Origin: Caulobacter sp. SL161 | Lineage (GTDB): Bacteria > Pseudomonadota > Alphaproteobacteria > Caulobacterales > Caulobacteraceae | Length of the DNA: 64,000 nt | Reading direction: 5' to 3' | NCBI RefSeq assembly: GCF_026672375.1 | Contig: NZ_JAPPRA010000001.1 | Span: 1,550,001-1,614,000, forward strand | Shown: positions 56,600-64,000 of the stretch, in pieces | Numbering within the stretch: position 1 is the stretch's first letter | How the letters are laid out: each line of letters opens with the position of its first letter | Notes under the pieces: model-generated | Database searches by the model: none | What the model saw: the letters and a program-made list of their open reading frames with translations, nothing else | What the model was told of the DNA's origin: nothing | Translations under genes and position numbers: made by a program

Positions 56600-57979
56600 G
56601 TGACTGACACGCAAATTCCCGAGTCCGTTTCGACCGTGGTCTGGTGCGACAGCGCGCTGCTGGCGGACGGCTGGGCCCGGGGCGTGAAGTTCACGATCGC
56701 CGATGGCCGCATCGCTCGGATCGACACCGACGCCCCGGCCGGCGACGCCCTGCGCCTGGGTCCCGCTCTGCCGGGCCTCGGCAACGTCCACAGCCACGCC
56801 TTCCAGCGCGCCATGGCGGGCCTGGCCGAGACGCGCGGCGAGACGGGCGACAACTTCTGGACCTGGCGCGAGGTGATGTACCGCTTCCTGGCGCGGCTCG
56901 ACCCCGACATGGCCCAGGCCATCGCCGCCATGGGCCAGGTCGAGATGCTGGAGGGCGGCTTTACCCGCGTGGGCGAGTTCCACTATCTGCACCACGCGCC
57001 GGATGGCGGCTTCTACGACAATCCGGCCGAGATGGCCGCGCGCATGGCGGCGGCGGCGGAAGAGACCGGGATCGGCCTGACCCTGCTGCCGGTGTTCTAC
57101 GCCCACAGCAATTTCGGCGGCCTGCCGCCGACCGACGGCCAGAAGCGGTTCATTCATGACGTCGATGGCTTCGCGCGACTGGTCGAGGCTTGCCGGGGCA
57201 TCGTCGCGGGCCTGCCCGAGGCGGTGGTCGGGATCGCGCCGCACAGCCTGCGCGCGGTGACGGGCGAGGAGCTGGACGCCATCCTGCCGCTGGCCGCCAG
57301 CAGCCCGGTCCACATGCATGTGGCCGAGCAGACGAAAGAGGTTGACGACTGCCTGGCCGCCACCGGCCAGCGCCCGGTGCGCTGGCTGATGAACCATACC
57401 GAGGTCGACCAGCGCTGGTGCCTGATCCACGCCACCCACATCAACGCCACCGAGACTGAGCGTCTGGCCAAGAGCGGCGCGGTGGCGGGCCTTTGCCCGG
57501 TGACGGAGGCCAATCTGGGCGATGGGATCTTCCCGACCCCGGACTATCTGGCCGCTGGCGGAAGCTTCGGAATCGGCACGGACTCCAACATCGTGATCGA
57601 CGCCGCCCAGGAGCTTCGGACCTTGGAATACGCCCAGCGCCTGACCCGACGGGCGCGCAATGTGCTGGCCGGCGGCCCGCGCCGCGCCACGGGCGGCGAC
57701 CTCTGGCGCGCTGCGGCTCTCGGGGGCGCCCGGGCCCTTGGGGCGGGGCGCGGTAAGCTGCGGCGCGGCGCGCCGGCCGACTTCGTCACCCTCGATCCGA
57801 ACCACCCCAACCTGGTCGGCCGCACGGGCGACACCCTGATCGACAGTCTGGTCTTCGCCGGCGGCGGGATCGACACCGTCTGGCGGCACGGCAAGCAGCT
57901 GGTCTCCGGCGGCCGCCACCGCGCCCGCGAGGCGATCACCGCCCGCTATGTCGAGACCCTGAAGGCCCTGCTGGCGTGA
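56600..57979 (+). CDS. hutF: Formimidoylglutamate deiminase
   Basis: The GTG at 56600 after GATGAGG gives 459 residues; the frame is open upstream through hutI but has no other credible start. The enzyme converts N-formimidoyl-L-glutamate to N-formyl-L-glutamate and ammonia. Amidohydrolase metal motifs are LPGLGNVHSHAFQRAMAG, HMHVAEQTKEV, WCLIHATHINATE and GIGTDSNIVID. Its presence with HutG defines the five-step histidine pathway. It overlaps hutC (GTGA). Confidence 0.95.
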   Translation: MTDTQIPESVSTVVWCDSALLADGWARGVKFTIADGRIARIDTDAPAGDALRLGPALPGLGNVHSHAFQRAMAGLAETRGETGDNFWTWREVMYRFLARLDPDMAQAIAAMGQVEMLEGGFTRVGEFHYLHHAPDGGFYDNPAEMAARMAAAAEETGIGLTLLPVFYAHSNFGGLPPTDGQKRFIHDVDGFARLVEACRGIVAGLPEAVVGIAPHSLRAVTGEELDAILPLAASSPVHMHVAEQTKEVDDCLAATGQRPVRWLMNHTEVDQRWCLIHATHINATETERLAKSGAVAGLCPVTEANLGDGIFPTPDYLAAGGSFGIGTDSNIVIDAAQELRTLEYAQRLTRRARNVLAGGPRRATGGDLWRAAALGGARALGAGRGKLRRGAPADFVTLDPNHPNLVGRTGDTLIDSLVFAGGGIDTVWRHGKQLVSGGRHRAREAITARYVETLKALLA

Positions 57980-58683
57980 CGGGGCCGCTGCACCAGCGCA
58001 TCCGCGCCGACATCGAGGCCCGCATCCGCTCCGGCGAATGGGCGCCGGGCCATCGCGCCCCGACCGAGGCCGAGCTGCTGGGGTCTTACGGCTGCTCGCG
58101 GATGACCGTGAACAAGGCGATGATCGCATTGGTCGATGCCGGTCTGATCGTGCGCCGCAAGCGCGCCGGCTCGTTCGTGGCCAGGCCCAAGGTCCATGCG
58201 CCGGTGCTCAACATCCCCGACATCCAGTCCGAGATCATCGCGCGCGGTGAGACCTACGCCTTTCGCCTCTTGTCGCGAACGGTCCGGGCGCCGGACCGCG
58301 ACAGCCCCGAGGAGGTCGCGCTGGCGGCGGGCGGTAAGCTGCTGGCGCTGGACGGGGTGCATGACGCGGGCGGCCGCCCCTTCGCCCTGGAGCGCCGCCT
58401 GGTCTCGCTGAAGGCGGTTCCCGAGATCGCCACCGCTGACTTCGAAACCCATCCCCCCGGCGCCTGGCTCCTGGAGCACGTGGCCTGGACCGAGGCCGAG
58501 AGCCGCATCAGCGCGGTCAACGCCGAGGCTGAGGACGCCCGGCTGCTGGCGCTCGACGAGGGCGCGGCCTGCCTCGTCGTCGATCGCCGCACCTGGCGCG
58601 AGGGCCAGCATGTGACGCGCGTCCGGCAGGTGTTCCCGGGTGAGGCCTACGACCTAGTGGCGCGGTTCGGGCCAGGGGCGTGA
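57976..58683 (+). CDS. hutC: Histidine utilisation repressor, GntR/HutC family
   Basis: The GTG at 57976 overlaps the hutF stop and gives 235 residues. The N-terminal winged helix (LHQRIRADIEARIRSGEWAP, APTEAELLGSYGCSRMTVNKAMIAL) is GntR-type, followed by a UTRA effector domain (YAFRLLSRTVRAP, LERRLVSLKAVPE, NAEAEDARLLALDEG, VTRVRQVFPGEAYDLVARF). It represses hut transcription until urocanate binds, by family precedent. The operator at 56560 is the expected target, giving autoregulation with hutF. Confidence 0.95.
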   Translation: MTGPLHQRIRADIEARIRSGEWAPGHRAPTEAELLGSYGCSRMTVNKAMIALVDAGLIVRRKRAGSFVARPKVHAPVLNIPDIQSEIIARGETYAFRLLSRTVRAPDRDSPEEVALAAGGKLLALDGVHDAGGRPFALERRLVSLKAVPEIATADFETHPPGAWLLEHVAWTEAESRISAVNAEAEDARLLALDEGAACLVVDRRTWREGQHVTRVRQVFPGEAYDLVARFGPGA

Positions 58684-58711
58684 GCGGCGCAGATTGTTCG
58701 GATGTCGGTCC

Positions 58712-58788
58712 TGGTGGCGGGGGGCGGGATCGAACCGCCGACCTGTGGGTTATGAATCCACCGCTCTAACCATCTGAGCTACCCAGCC
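58712..58788 (-). tRNA. tRNA-Met (CAT), elongator type
   Basis: A 77-nt cloverleaf lies on the reverse strand with encoded CCA. The acceptor GGCTGGG pairs with CCCCGCC except for one T-C opposition. The D-arm is AGCTCAGATGGTTAGAGC. The anticodon arm GTGGA/CCCAC encloses TTCATAA with anticodon CAT and an A-C opposition at the loop-closing position. The T-loop is GTTCGATCC. The lack of three G-C pairs next to the anticodon argues against initiator tRNA. A CAT-anticodon tRNA-Ile (lysidine type) is an alternative. Confidence 0.88.
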
Positions 58789-58880
58789 AGACCAGGAGGC
58801 GCGGCTTATAGGCGAAGAGCGGGCAGGATTTCAAGCGCCTGCGCTTGGCCTTCCATGACAATCGTCGGCTTCTCTGGCGT

Positions 58881-58922
58881 GTCATCCCGGCTCTACGCGC
58901 TTCGCGCTGCGGCCAGGATGAC
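58881..58922. repeat. GTCATCC palindromic repeat, family A (short copy)
   Basis: A single hairpin begins GTCATCCCGGCTC and ends GGCCAGGATGAC, with central GCGCTTCGCGC. It lies downstream of the ybaK gene between it and tRNA-Met. Confidence 0.65.
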
Positions 58923-58982
58923 GTGGGTTTTACGTTTTCTGCGTCTTGCTGGTATCCGGCGGACGAAAGGCGTGCGCCTGCG

Positions 58983-59459
58983 CTATTCCGCCACGATCGC
59001 GGCCGTCACCGCCCCCAAAGCCTTCACCGCGTCGGCCGGCGCGAGCCTGACCTGCAGGCCCCGCTGGCCGCCGTTGATGAAGACGTAGGGCTCCGACAGC
59101 GCGGCCGATTCCAGCACCGTGGGTAGCCGCTTCTTCTGACCGAAGGGGCTGACGCCGCCGACCTTGTAGCCGGTGATCCGCTCGGCGTCGGGCACGGGGG
59201 CCATGGCGGCGGACTTGCCTTTCAGGGCGGCGGCCAGCTTCTTCATGCTGACCTCCTGGTCCGAGGGCAGGATGGCGCAGGCGGGCTTGCCGTCGAGCAT
59301 GACGATCAGGGTCTTGAGCACCCGGCGCGGGTCTTCGCCCAGGGCCTCGGCGGCCTGCAGGCCGACGCGCTCTGATCCGGGGTCGTAGTCGTAGGTATAG
59401 AGATCGAAGACGACGCCGGCCTTGGTCAGGGCGATTGTGGCGGGGGTGCTCCTGGACAT
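58983..59459 (-). CDS. ybaK: Cys-tRNA(Pro)/Cys-tRNA(Cys) deacylase YbaK
   Basis: The ATG at 59459 gives 158 residues, the usual YbaK size; the frame is open far upstream only as a shadow of copA. The INS-like editing domain shows MSRSTPATIALTKAGVVFDL, ALGEDPRRVLKTLIVMLDGK, LKGKSAAMAPVPDAERITGY and KVGGVSPFGQKKRLPTV, including the invariant Lys and the GxxSPFG loop. It hydrolyses Cys mischarged on tRNA-Pro. It is divergent from copA with 48 bp between starts. Confidence 0.94.
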   Translation of the reverse strand: MSRSTPATIALTKAGVVFDLYTYDYDPGSERVGLQAAEALGEDPRRVLKTLIVMLDGKPACAILPSDQEVSMKKLAAALKGKSAAMAPVPDAERITGYKVGGVSPFGQKKRLPTVLESAALSEPYVFINGGQRGLQVRLAPADAVKALGAVTAAIVAE

Positions 59460-59507
59460 GGACCACGTGATACTCAACTGGTGTCGGTGTTGGAATACGG
59501 ATCGCTG

Positions 59508-61190
59508 ATGACGGCTTTTGATCGACGTACTTTGCTGCAAGGCGCCCTGTCCTTGGGCGCGGCGGGGCTGCTTCCGGGCTGGGCGACGGCCGCCGGTGCG
59601 CAGCGGTCTCCGCCCGCCTTGTCGGGCGAGGAGATCAAGCTGACGGTCGGCCACACGATGGCGAAGATCGACGGCAAGGCCGGCCATGCCGTGACCGTCA
59701 ACGGCGCCATTCCCGGGCCGCTGATCCGGCTGAAGGAAGGCCAGAACGTTCGCCTGTCCGTCACCAACACCCTGGACGAGGACACCTCGATCCACTGGCA
59801 TGGCCTCTTGGTGCCGTTCCAGATGGACGGCGTGCCGGGCGTCAGCTTCCCCGGCATCAAGCCGGGCGAGACCTTCACCTATGAATTCCCGATCCGCCAG
59901 TCGGGCACCTACTGGTGGCACAGCCATTCGGGCCTGCAGGAGCAGATGGGCCACTATGGGCCGATGATCATCGACCCGGCCGGCGAGGACCCGATCGCCT
60001 ATGACCGCGAGCATGTGGTCGTGCTGTCGGACTGGAGCTTCCTGCATCCGCACGAGCTGTTCCGGAAGCTGAAGGTCAGCCCCGGCCACTTCAACAGGCA
60101 AAAGCAGACCGTGGGCGGACTGCTCAAGGGCCAGGACCAGTCGCTGAAGGACCGGCTGGAGTGGGGCAAGTTGCGGATGGACCCCACCGACATCGCCGAC
60201 GTGACGGGCTCGATCTACACCTACCTGATGAACGGCCACGGGCCGGTCGACAACTGGACCGGGCTGTTCGCCCCCGGCGAGCGGGTGCGGCTGCGCTTCA
60301 TCAACGCCGGGGCCATGACCATCTTCAACGTCCGCATTCCGGGCCTGTCGCTGGAGGTGGTGGGAACCGACGGCCAGCTGGTGTCGCCGGTGGCGGTGGA
60401 CGAGTTCCAGATCGCCCCCGCCGAGACCTTCGACGTCATTGTGCGGCCGACCGAAGACAAGGCCTTCACCCTGGTGGCCGAGGCCTCGGACCGGTCGGGC
60501 ATGGCGCGCGGGACCCTGGCGCCGCGCCTGGGCATGACCGCCGTCGTTCCGCCGCTGCGCCGGCGTCCGGTGGCCAACATGAAGGACATGGGCATGGGGA
60601 ACATGCATCACGGCATGGACATGCCGGGCATGGACATGTCGATGCGGGCCCAGTCCAACGCCCCGAACGTGCCGCTGACGCCGGGCGTGCAGACCATCTC
60701 GCCGATGCCGATGGACCGCATGGCCGAGCCGCCGCAGGGCCTGGAGGACGCCGGTCACCGCGTGCTGACCTATGCGGACCTGGCCAGCCTCTATCCGCCC
60801 AAGGATCCCAGAGCGCCGGGCCGGACGATCGAGATCCACCTGACCGGCAATATGGAGCGCTTCATGTGGGCGTTCGACGGCGAGGCGTTCGGACCGATCA
60901 AGACACCGATCGCCTTCCAACGGGACGAGCGCGCGCGCGTGGTGCTGATCAACGACACCATGATGGCCCACCCGATCCACCTGCACGGCCACTTCTTCGA
61001 GCTGGTCAACGGTCAGGAACGCCAGCCCTTGAAGCACACGGTCAATGTCGCGCCGGGCGGCAAGGTCGCCTTCGACCTGACGGCCGACGAGCCCGGCGAC
61101 TGGGCGTTCCACTGCCATCTGCTGCTGCACATGCATGCGGGGATGTTCAACGTCGTCACCGTGCGGCCTCTGGATGGAGCCGCCGCGTGA
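59508..61190 (+). CDS. copA: Copper-resistance multicopper oxidase CopA/PcoA
   Basis: The ATG at 59508 puts a Tat signal at the N-terminus (FDRRTLLQGALSLGAAGLLP) and gives 560 residues; a GTG at 59481 is an alternative. All four copper clusters are present: HWHGLLVPFQ, WWHSHSGLQEQMGHYG, HPIHLHGHFFEL and the T1/T2/T3 motif HCHLLLHMHAGM. A Met-rich loop (KDMGMGNMHHGMDMPGMDM) near residues 360-380 is typical of CopA/PcoA and binds Cu(I). It oxidises or sequesters copper in the periplasm. It overlaps copB (GTGA). In Caulobacter the equivalent pair is called pcoA-pcoB. Confidence 0.96.
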   Translation: MTAFDRRTLLQGALSLGAAGLLPGWATAAGAQRSPPALSGEEIKLTVGHTMAKIDGKAGHAVTVNGAIPGPLIRLKEGQNVRLSVTNTLDEDTSIHWHGLLVPFQMDGVPGVSFPGIKPGETFTYEFPIRQSGTYWWHSHSGLQEQMGHYGPMIIDPAGEDPIAYDREHVVVLSDWSFLHPHELFRKLKVSPGHFNRQKQTVGGLLKGQDQSLKDRLEWGKLRMDPTDIADVTGSIYTYLMNGHGPVDNWTGLFAPGERVRLRFINAGAMTIFNVRIPGLSLEVVGTDGQLVSPVAVDEFQIAPAETFDVIVRPTEDKAFTLVAEASDRSGMARGTLAPRLGMTAVVPPLRRRPVANMKDMGMGNMHHGMDMPGMDMSMRAQSNAPNVPLTPGVQTISPMPMDRMAEPPQGLEDAGHRVLTYADLASLYPPKDPRAPGRTIEIHLTGNMERFMWAFDGEAFGPIKTPIAFQRDERARVVLINDTMMAHPIHLHGHFFELVNGQERQPLKHTVNVAPGGKVAFDLTADEPGDWAFHCHLLLHMHAGMFNVVTVRPLDGAAA

Positions 61191-62053
61191 TTGTCGACCT
61201 GCAGCACGAGCATCATCACCCCGCCCCGGCCGTGGCCGTCGCTGCGCCTGCGCCCAAGGCGGCGGACCCGCACGCGGGTCACCGCATGCCACAGGCGACT
61301 CCGGCCGACCCTCACGCCGGACATGACATGCATCACGCTGCGCCTGCGGCGTCAGGCGCCACGGCCGCGCCGCCGCCCATTCCCACCGACCACGCCGCCG
61401 AGCGCTTCTACAGCCCGGCGGTGATGGCCGCCGCCCGCGCCCAGCTGATGAAGGAGCATGGCGGCGGGACCGCCTGGGTGGTGCGCGCCGAGGTTCTGGA
61501 ACATCGGTTCCGCAACGGCGACGACGCCCAGGCCTTCGAAGGCCAGGCCTGGTGGGGGACTGACGCCAGCAAGTGGGTGGTCAAGGCGCGCGGTGAGCGT
61601 GTCGATCGGCACGGCTGGGAGAAGGCCGAGTTGGAGGGCCTGAAGGCCTGGCCGATCGGTCCCTATTTCGACCTGCAGGCGGGGGTGCGCTACGACCTCG
61701 CGCCGAAGGGGCGCAGTTACGCCGCCGTCGGCTTCGAGGGACTCGCGCCCTACTGGTTCGAACTGCACGGCGCGGCCTATGTCTCGGATCGCGGCGACGT
61801 CTCGGCCAGGGCCGAGGCCGCCTATGACCTGCGCCTGACCCAGAGGCTGATCCTGCAACCGCGCCTGGAGGCCGATGTGGCCGAGGCGGGGGCAGGGCGG
61901 CTCGAGGGCGGCTTGCGCCTGCGCTACGAGATCAAGCGCGAATTCGCGCCCTATGTCGGCGTGGTGCGCGAGCGGGCGTTCGGCCCGGCCCGCGAGGTGG
62001 GCGAGCGCGCCGGGGCGACGGCGGTGGTGATCGGCGTCAGCGCCTGGCGGTAG
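61187..62053 (+). CDS. copB: Copper-resistance outer-membrane protein CopB/PcoB
   Basis: The GTG at 61187 overlaps the copA stop and gives 288 residues. A His/Pro/Ala-rich N-terminal segment (LQHEHHHPAPAVAVAAP, DPHAGHRMP, DPHAGHDMHHAAP) is probably copper-binding and disordered. From about residue 75 the CopB beta-barrel begins (AERFYSPAVMAAARAQLMKE, WVVRAEVLEHRF, FEGQAWWGTD, LQAGVRYDLAPKGRSYAAVG, YEIKREFAPYVGVVRERAFG). It is a 12-strand-type outer-membrane protein involved in copper handling. Unexpectedly, no signal peptide is encoded at or just upstream of the apparent start. Confidence 0.88.
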   Translation: MIVDLQHEHHHPAPAVAVAAPAPKAADPHAGHRMPQATPADPHAGHDMHHAAPAASGATAAPPPIPTDHAAERFYSPAVMAAARAQLMKEHGGGTAWVVRAEVLEHRFRNGDDAQAFEGQAWWGTDASKWVVKARGERVDRHGWEKAELEGLKAWPIGPYFDLQAGVRYDLAPKGRSYAAVGFEGLAPYWFELHGAAYVSDRGDVSARAEAAYDLRLTQRLILQPRLEADVAEAGAGRLEGGLRLRYEIKREFAPYVGVVRERAFGPAREVGERAGATAVVIGVSAWR

Positions 62054-62091
62054 GCGGCCAGACTCGTCCGGCGATGCGCATTATCTTGGGT

Positions 62092-62192
62092 GTCATCCCG
62101 GAAAGCCCGGAGGGCTTATCCGGGACCCAGGGGCCAAGCGCAGTGCAGTGGTCCTGGGTCCCGGCTCTCCGCTGCGCTGCGGCCGGGATGAC
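62092..62192. repeat. GTCATCC palindromic repeat, family A
   Basis: It begins GTCATCCCGGAAAGCCC and ends CTGCGGCCGGGATGAC with inner GGGACCCAGG/CCTGGGTCCC arms. It follows copB by 38 bp and precedes the acyl-CoA ligase promoter. It matches the copy at 53669 read in reverse. Confidence 0.8.
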
Positions 62193-62328
62193 ATGCTTTA
62201 AGGCGGCAAGGACGACGCACCGTCGTGAGAGTTTGCCCTCCCGTAAAGGATAGCTTGCCGCCAGGGTAAACCTGTCCCAACATCTGTTTGACCGGACGCA
62301 GAGCCGGCGAACGAGGGAGACAGGCTGG

Positions 62329-63921
62329 ATGTCCGACGCGATCGACTTCGACCGCATGAACACCCTGGGCGACGTGCCGCGCTATCACGCCGAGGCGCGG
62401 CCCGAGGCAGTGGCCTTCAGCTTCGAGGGGCGCGAGACGACCTTCGCCCAGCTGGACCGCCACACCAATCAGGTGGCCAACGCCTTGATCGCGGCGGGCC
62501 TGTCGACCGGCGACCGCATCGCCTATGTCGGCAAGAACAGCGACCACTATTTCGAGCTCCTGCTTGGCGCGGCTAAGGCTGGCGTCGTCACCACGCCCAT
62601 CGGCTGGCGCCTGGCCGCGCCGGAGATCGCCTATATCGTCGGTGACAGTGAGGCCAAGCTGGTCTTTGTCGGCCGCGAGCTGATCGGCCATGTCGACGCG
62701 GTCGCCGCCGAGCTGACCCATCGTCCGGTGGTGATCGCCATGGAGCCCGAGGGCGCCGACGACTATCAAACCTTCGAGGGCTGGCGCGACGCGGCCAGCG
62801 ATGTCGATCCGCACAAGCCGATCCAGATCTCGGACATCGCCATCCAGCTCTATACCTCGGGCACCACGGGGCGGCCCAAGGGCGCGATGCTGACCCATCA
62901 CAACCTCCTGGGCATGCGGCGCGAAGCGGCCAAGAACCCGCTGGAGTGGAACCAGTGGGGCCCCAGCGACGTCAGCCTGGTGGCCATGCCGGTGGCCCAT
63001 ATCGGCGGCACCGGCTGGGGCCTGGTGGGCCTGATCAACGGCGCCAAGGGCGTGGTCGCCCGCGAGTTCGACCCGACCAAGGTTCTGGACTTCATCGAGA
63101 AGGATCACATCTCGAAGATGTTCATGGTGCCGGCGGCGCTGCAGATCGTGGTGCGGCTGCCAAGGGCGCGCGAGGTCGACTATTCGCGCCTGACCCACAT
63201 CCTCTATGGCGCGGCGCCCATTCCGTTGGATTTGCTGCGCGAGTGCATGGAGGTGTTCGGCTGCGGCTTTGTCCAGCAGTACGGCATGACCGAGACGACC
63301 GGTACGGTGGTCTATCTGCCGCCCGAGGATCACGATCCGGCCGGCAACAAGCGCATGCGCGCCGCGGGCTTGCCCATGCCCGGCGTGGAGCTGAAGATCA
63401 TCGACGAGGCCGGCAAGAGCCTGCCGCCCAACACGGTGGGCGAGGTCGCCGTGCGGTCCAGCGCCAACATGGCCGGCTACTGGAAGCTAGACGAGGCCAC
63501 GGCCAAGACCATGGACGCCGACGGCTGGCTGCGCACCGGCGACGCGGGCTATCTGGACGAGGACGGCTATCTGTTCATCCACGACCGGGTGAAGGACATG
63601 ATCATCTCGGGCGGCGAGAACATCTATCCCGCCGAGGTCGAGAGCGCGGTCTATGGCCACCCGCACGTGGCCGAGGTGGCGGTGATCGGCGTGCCCGACG
63701 ACAAGTGGGGCGAGGCGGTCAAGGCGGTGGTCGCGCCCAAGCCCGGCGTGACGCCCGACGCCGACGACATCATCGCCTTCGCCCGCACCCGCATCGCCCA
63801 CTTCAAGGCGCCCAAGAGCGTGGACTTCATCCCGGCCCTGCCGCGGAATGCGTCGGGGAAGATCCTGCGGCGGGAGTTGCGCGCGCCGTATTGGGAGGGG
63901 CGTGAGCGGCAGGTGAACTAG
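62329..63921 (+). CDS. Long-chain fatty acyl-CoA ligase / AMP-dependent synthetase
   Basis: The protein has 530 residues from an ATG at 62329 after GAGGGAGACAGG. AMP-binding motifs are LYTSGTTGRPKGAM, QQYGMTETTGTVVYL, RTGDAGYLDEDGYLFIHDR and MIISGGENIYPAEVE, and the catalytic Lys is in LPRNASGKILRREL. It differs from the other two ligases in the window and is of ordinary length. It probably activates fatty or related acids for beta-oxidation; the substrate is not readable. A family-B repeat follows directly. Confidence 0.93.
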   Translation: MSDAIDFDRMNTLGDVPRYHAEARPEAVAFSFEGRETTFAQLDRHTNQVANALIAAGLSTGDRIAYVGKNSDHYFELLLGAAKAGVVTTPIGWRLAAPEIAYIVGDSEAKLVFVGRELIGHVDAVAAELTHRPVVIAMEPEGADDYQTFEGWRDAASDVDPHKPIQISDIAIQLYTSGTTGRPKGAMLTHHNLLGMRREAAKNPLEWNQWGPSDVSLVAMPVAHIGGTGWGLVGLINGAKGVVAREFDPTKVLDFIEKDHISKMFMVPAALQIVVRLPRAREVDYSRLTHILYGAAPIPLDLLRECMEVFGCGFVQQYGMTETTGTVVYLPPEDHDPAGNKRMRAAGLPMPGVELKIIDEAGKSLPPNTVGEVAVRSSANMAGYWKLDEATAKTMDADGWLRTGDAGYLDEDGYLFIHDRVKDMIISGGENIYPAEVESAVYGHPHVAEVAVIGVPDDKWGEAVKAVVAPKPGVTPDADDIIAFARTRIAHFKAPKSVDFIPALPRNASGKILRRELRAPYWEGRERQVN

Positions 63922-63926
63922 AGGAA

Positions 63927-64000
63927 ATCCTCCCCCCAGCGGGGGAGGTGGCGCGAAGCGCCGGAGGGGGAAGTTGTTTGGACCTGCCTCTTCCCCCTCC
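63927..64000. repeat. Palindromic intergenic repeat, family B, cut by window end
   Basis: It begins ATCCTCCCCCCAGCGGGGGAGG, then GGCGCGAAGCGCCGG and AGGGGGAAG. It closely follows the copy at 3305 and runs off the window end at CTTCCCCCTCC. Confidence 0.75.

Noticed and set aside
59460..61292. Extension of the ybaK frame through copA
   Set aside because: It is an antisense shadow of copA; the deacylase domain begins exactly at the ATG at 59459.

Overview
The window is a high-GC, gene-dense piece of an alphaproteobacterial chromosome that looks like Caulobacter (C. vibrioides/crescentus or a close relative). The reasons are two MucR/Ros regulators about 20 kb apart, an early flagellar locus (fliO-fliP facing flgB-flgC-fliE) with a textbook CtrA box, clustered GANTC sites, a sigma-T (EcfG)-type promoter, an Oar-like TonB-dependent receptor beside a TPR-sulfotransferase, a complete histidine utilisation locus, a copper-resistance copA-copB pair, and several families of short palindromic intergenic repeats. 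I see no prophage, transposase, integrase, CRISPR array or rRNA.

Layout. 1-9.2 kb: a DUF2236 oxygenase-like gene cut by the window edge, a divergent TetR regulator, a small DUF4282 membrane protein, ohr-ohrR for organic peroxides, a J-domain protein, pdxH, another TetR regulator, a bifunctional small-molecule kinase and a membrane hybrid histidine kinase. 9.4-14.2 kb: an acyl-CoA ligase fused to a membrane DUF1499 module, an MBL-fold hydrolase, a possible tiny lipoprotein between hairpin repeats and a DUF442 (BLH-type) phosphatase. 14.2-21.6 kb: a 605-bp AT-richer leader, a large TonB-dependent receptor, TPR-sulfotransferase, sppA and tRNA-Pro. 21.7-25.9 kb: tRNA-Gln, a three-gene adaptor-permease-ATPase exporter and the first mucR. 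26-37.5 kb: a second hybrid kinase, GNAT acetyltransferase, oligopeptidase B, a trypsin-like protease, csbD, an exported PLP enzyme, a CocE-type hydrolase, OsmC, MaoC and an orphan nucleotidyltransferase-fold protein with a 12-bp-arm palindrome at its start. 37.5-43.5 kb: acyl-CoA synthetase, GMC oxidoreductase, cytochrome P450 and enoyl-CoA hydratase, a plausible hydroxylate/oxidise/activate/beta-oxidise route. 43.7-46.3 kb: DUF2336, the second mucR and a PAS_5 protein behind a GANTC-rich promoter. 47.3-50.9 kb: ribokinase and the flagellar genes. 51-58.7 kb: hutU, hutG, hutH, hutI facing hutF-hutC across a HutC-like operator; together these five enzymes convert histidine to glutamate, formate and ammonia. 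58.7-64 kb: tRNA-Met, a YbaK deacylase, copA-copB and another acyl-CoA ligase.

The most rewarding oddities are the acyl-CoA ligase/DUF1499 fusion, the two MucR paralogues that have each lost a different zinc ligand, the nucleotidyltransferase with a perfect palindrome at its promoter, the apparent lack of a signal peptide on CopB, and intergenic repeats that supply coding ends (hutG). All calls come from reading the translated sequence. Starts were chosen by ribosome-binding sites, overlap and family length and have not been verified.
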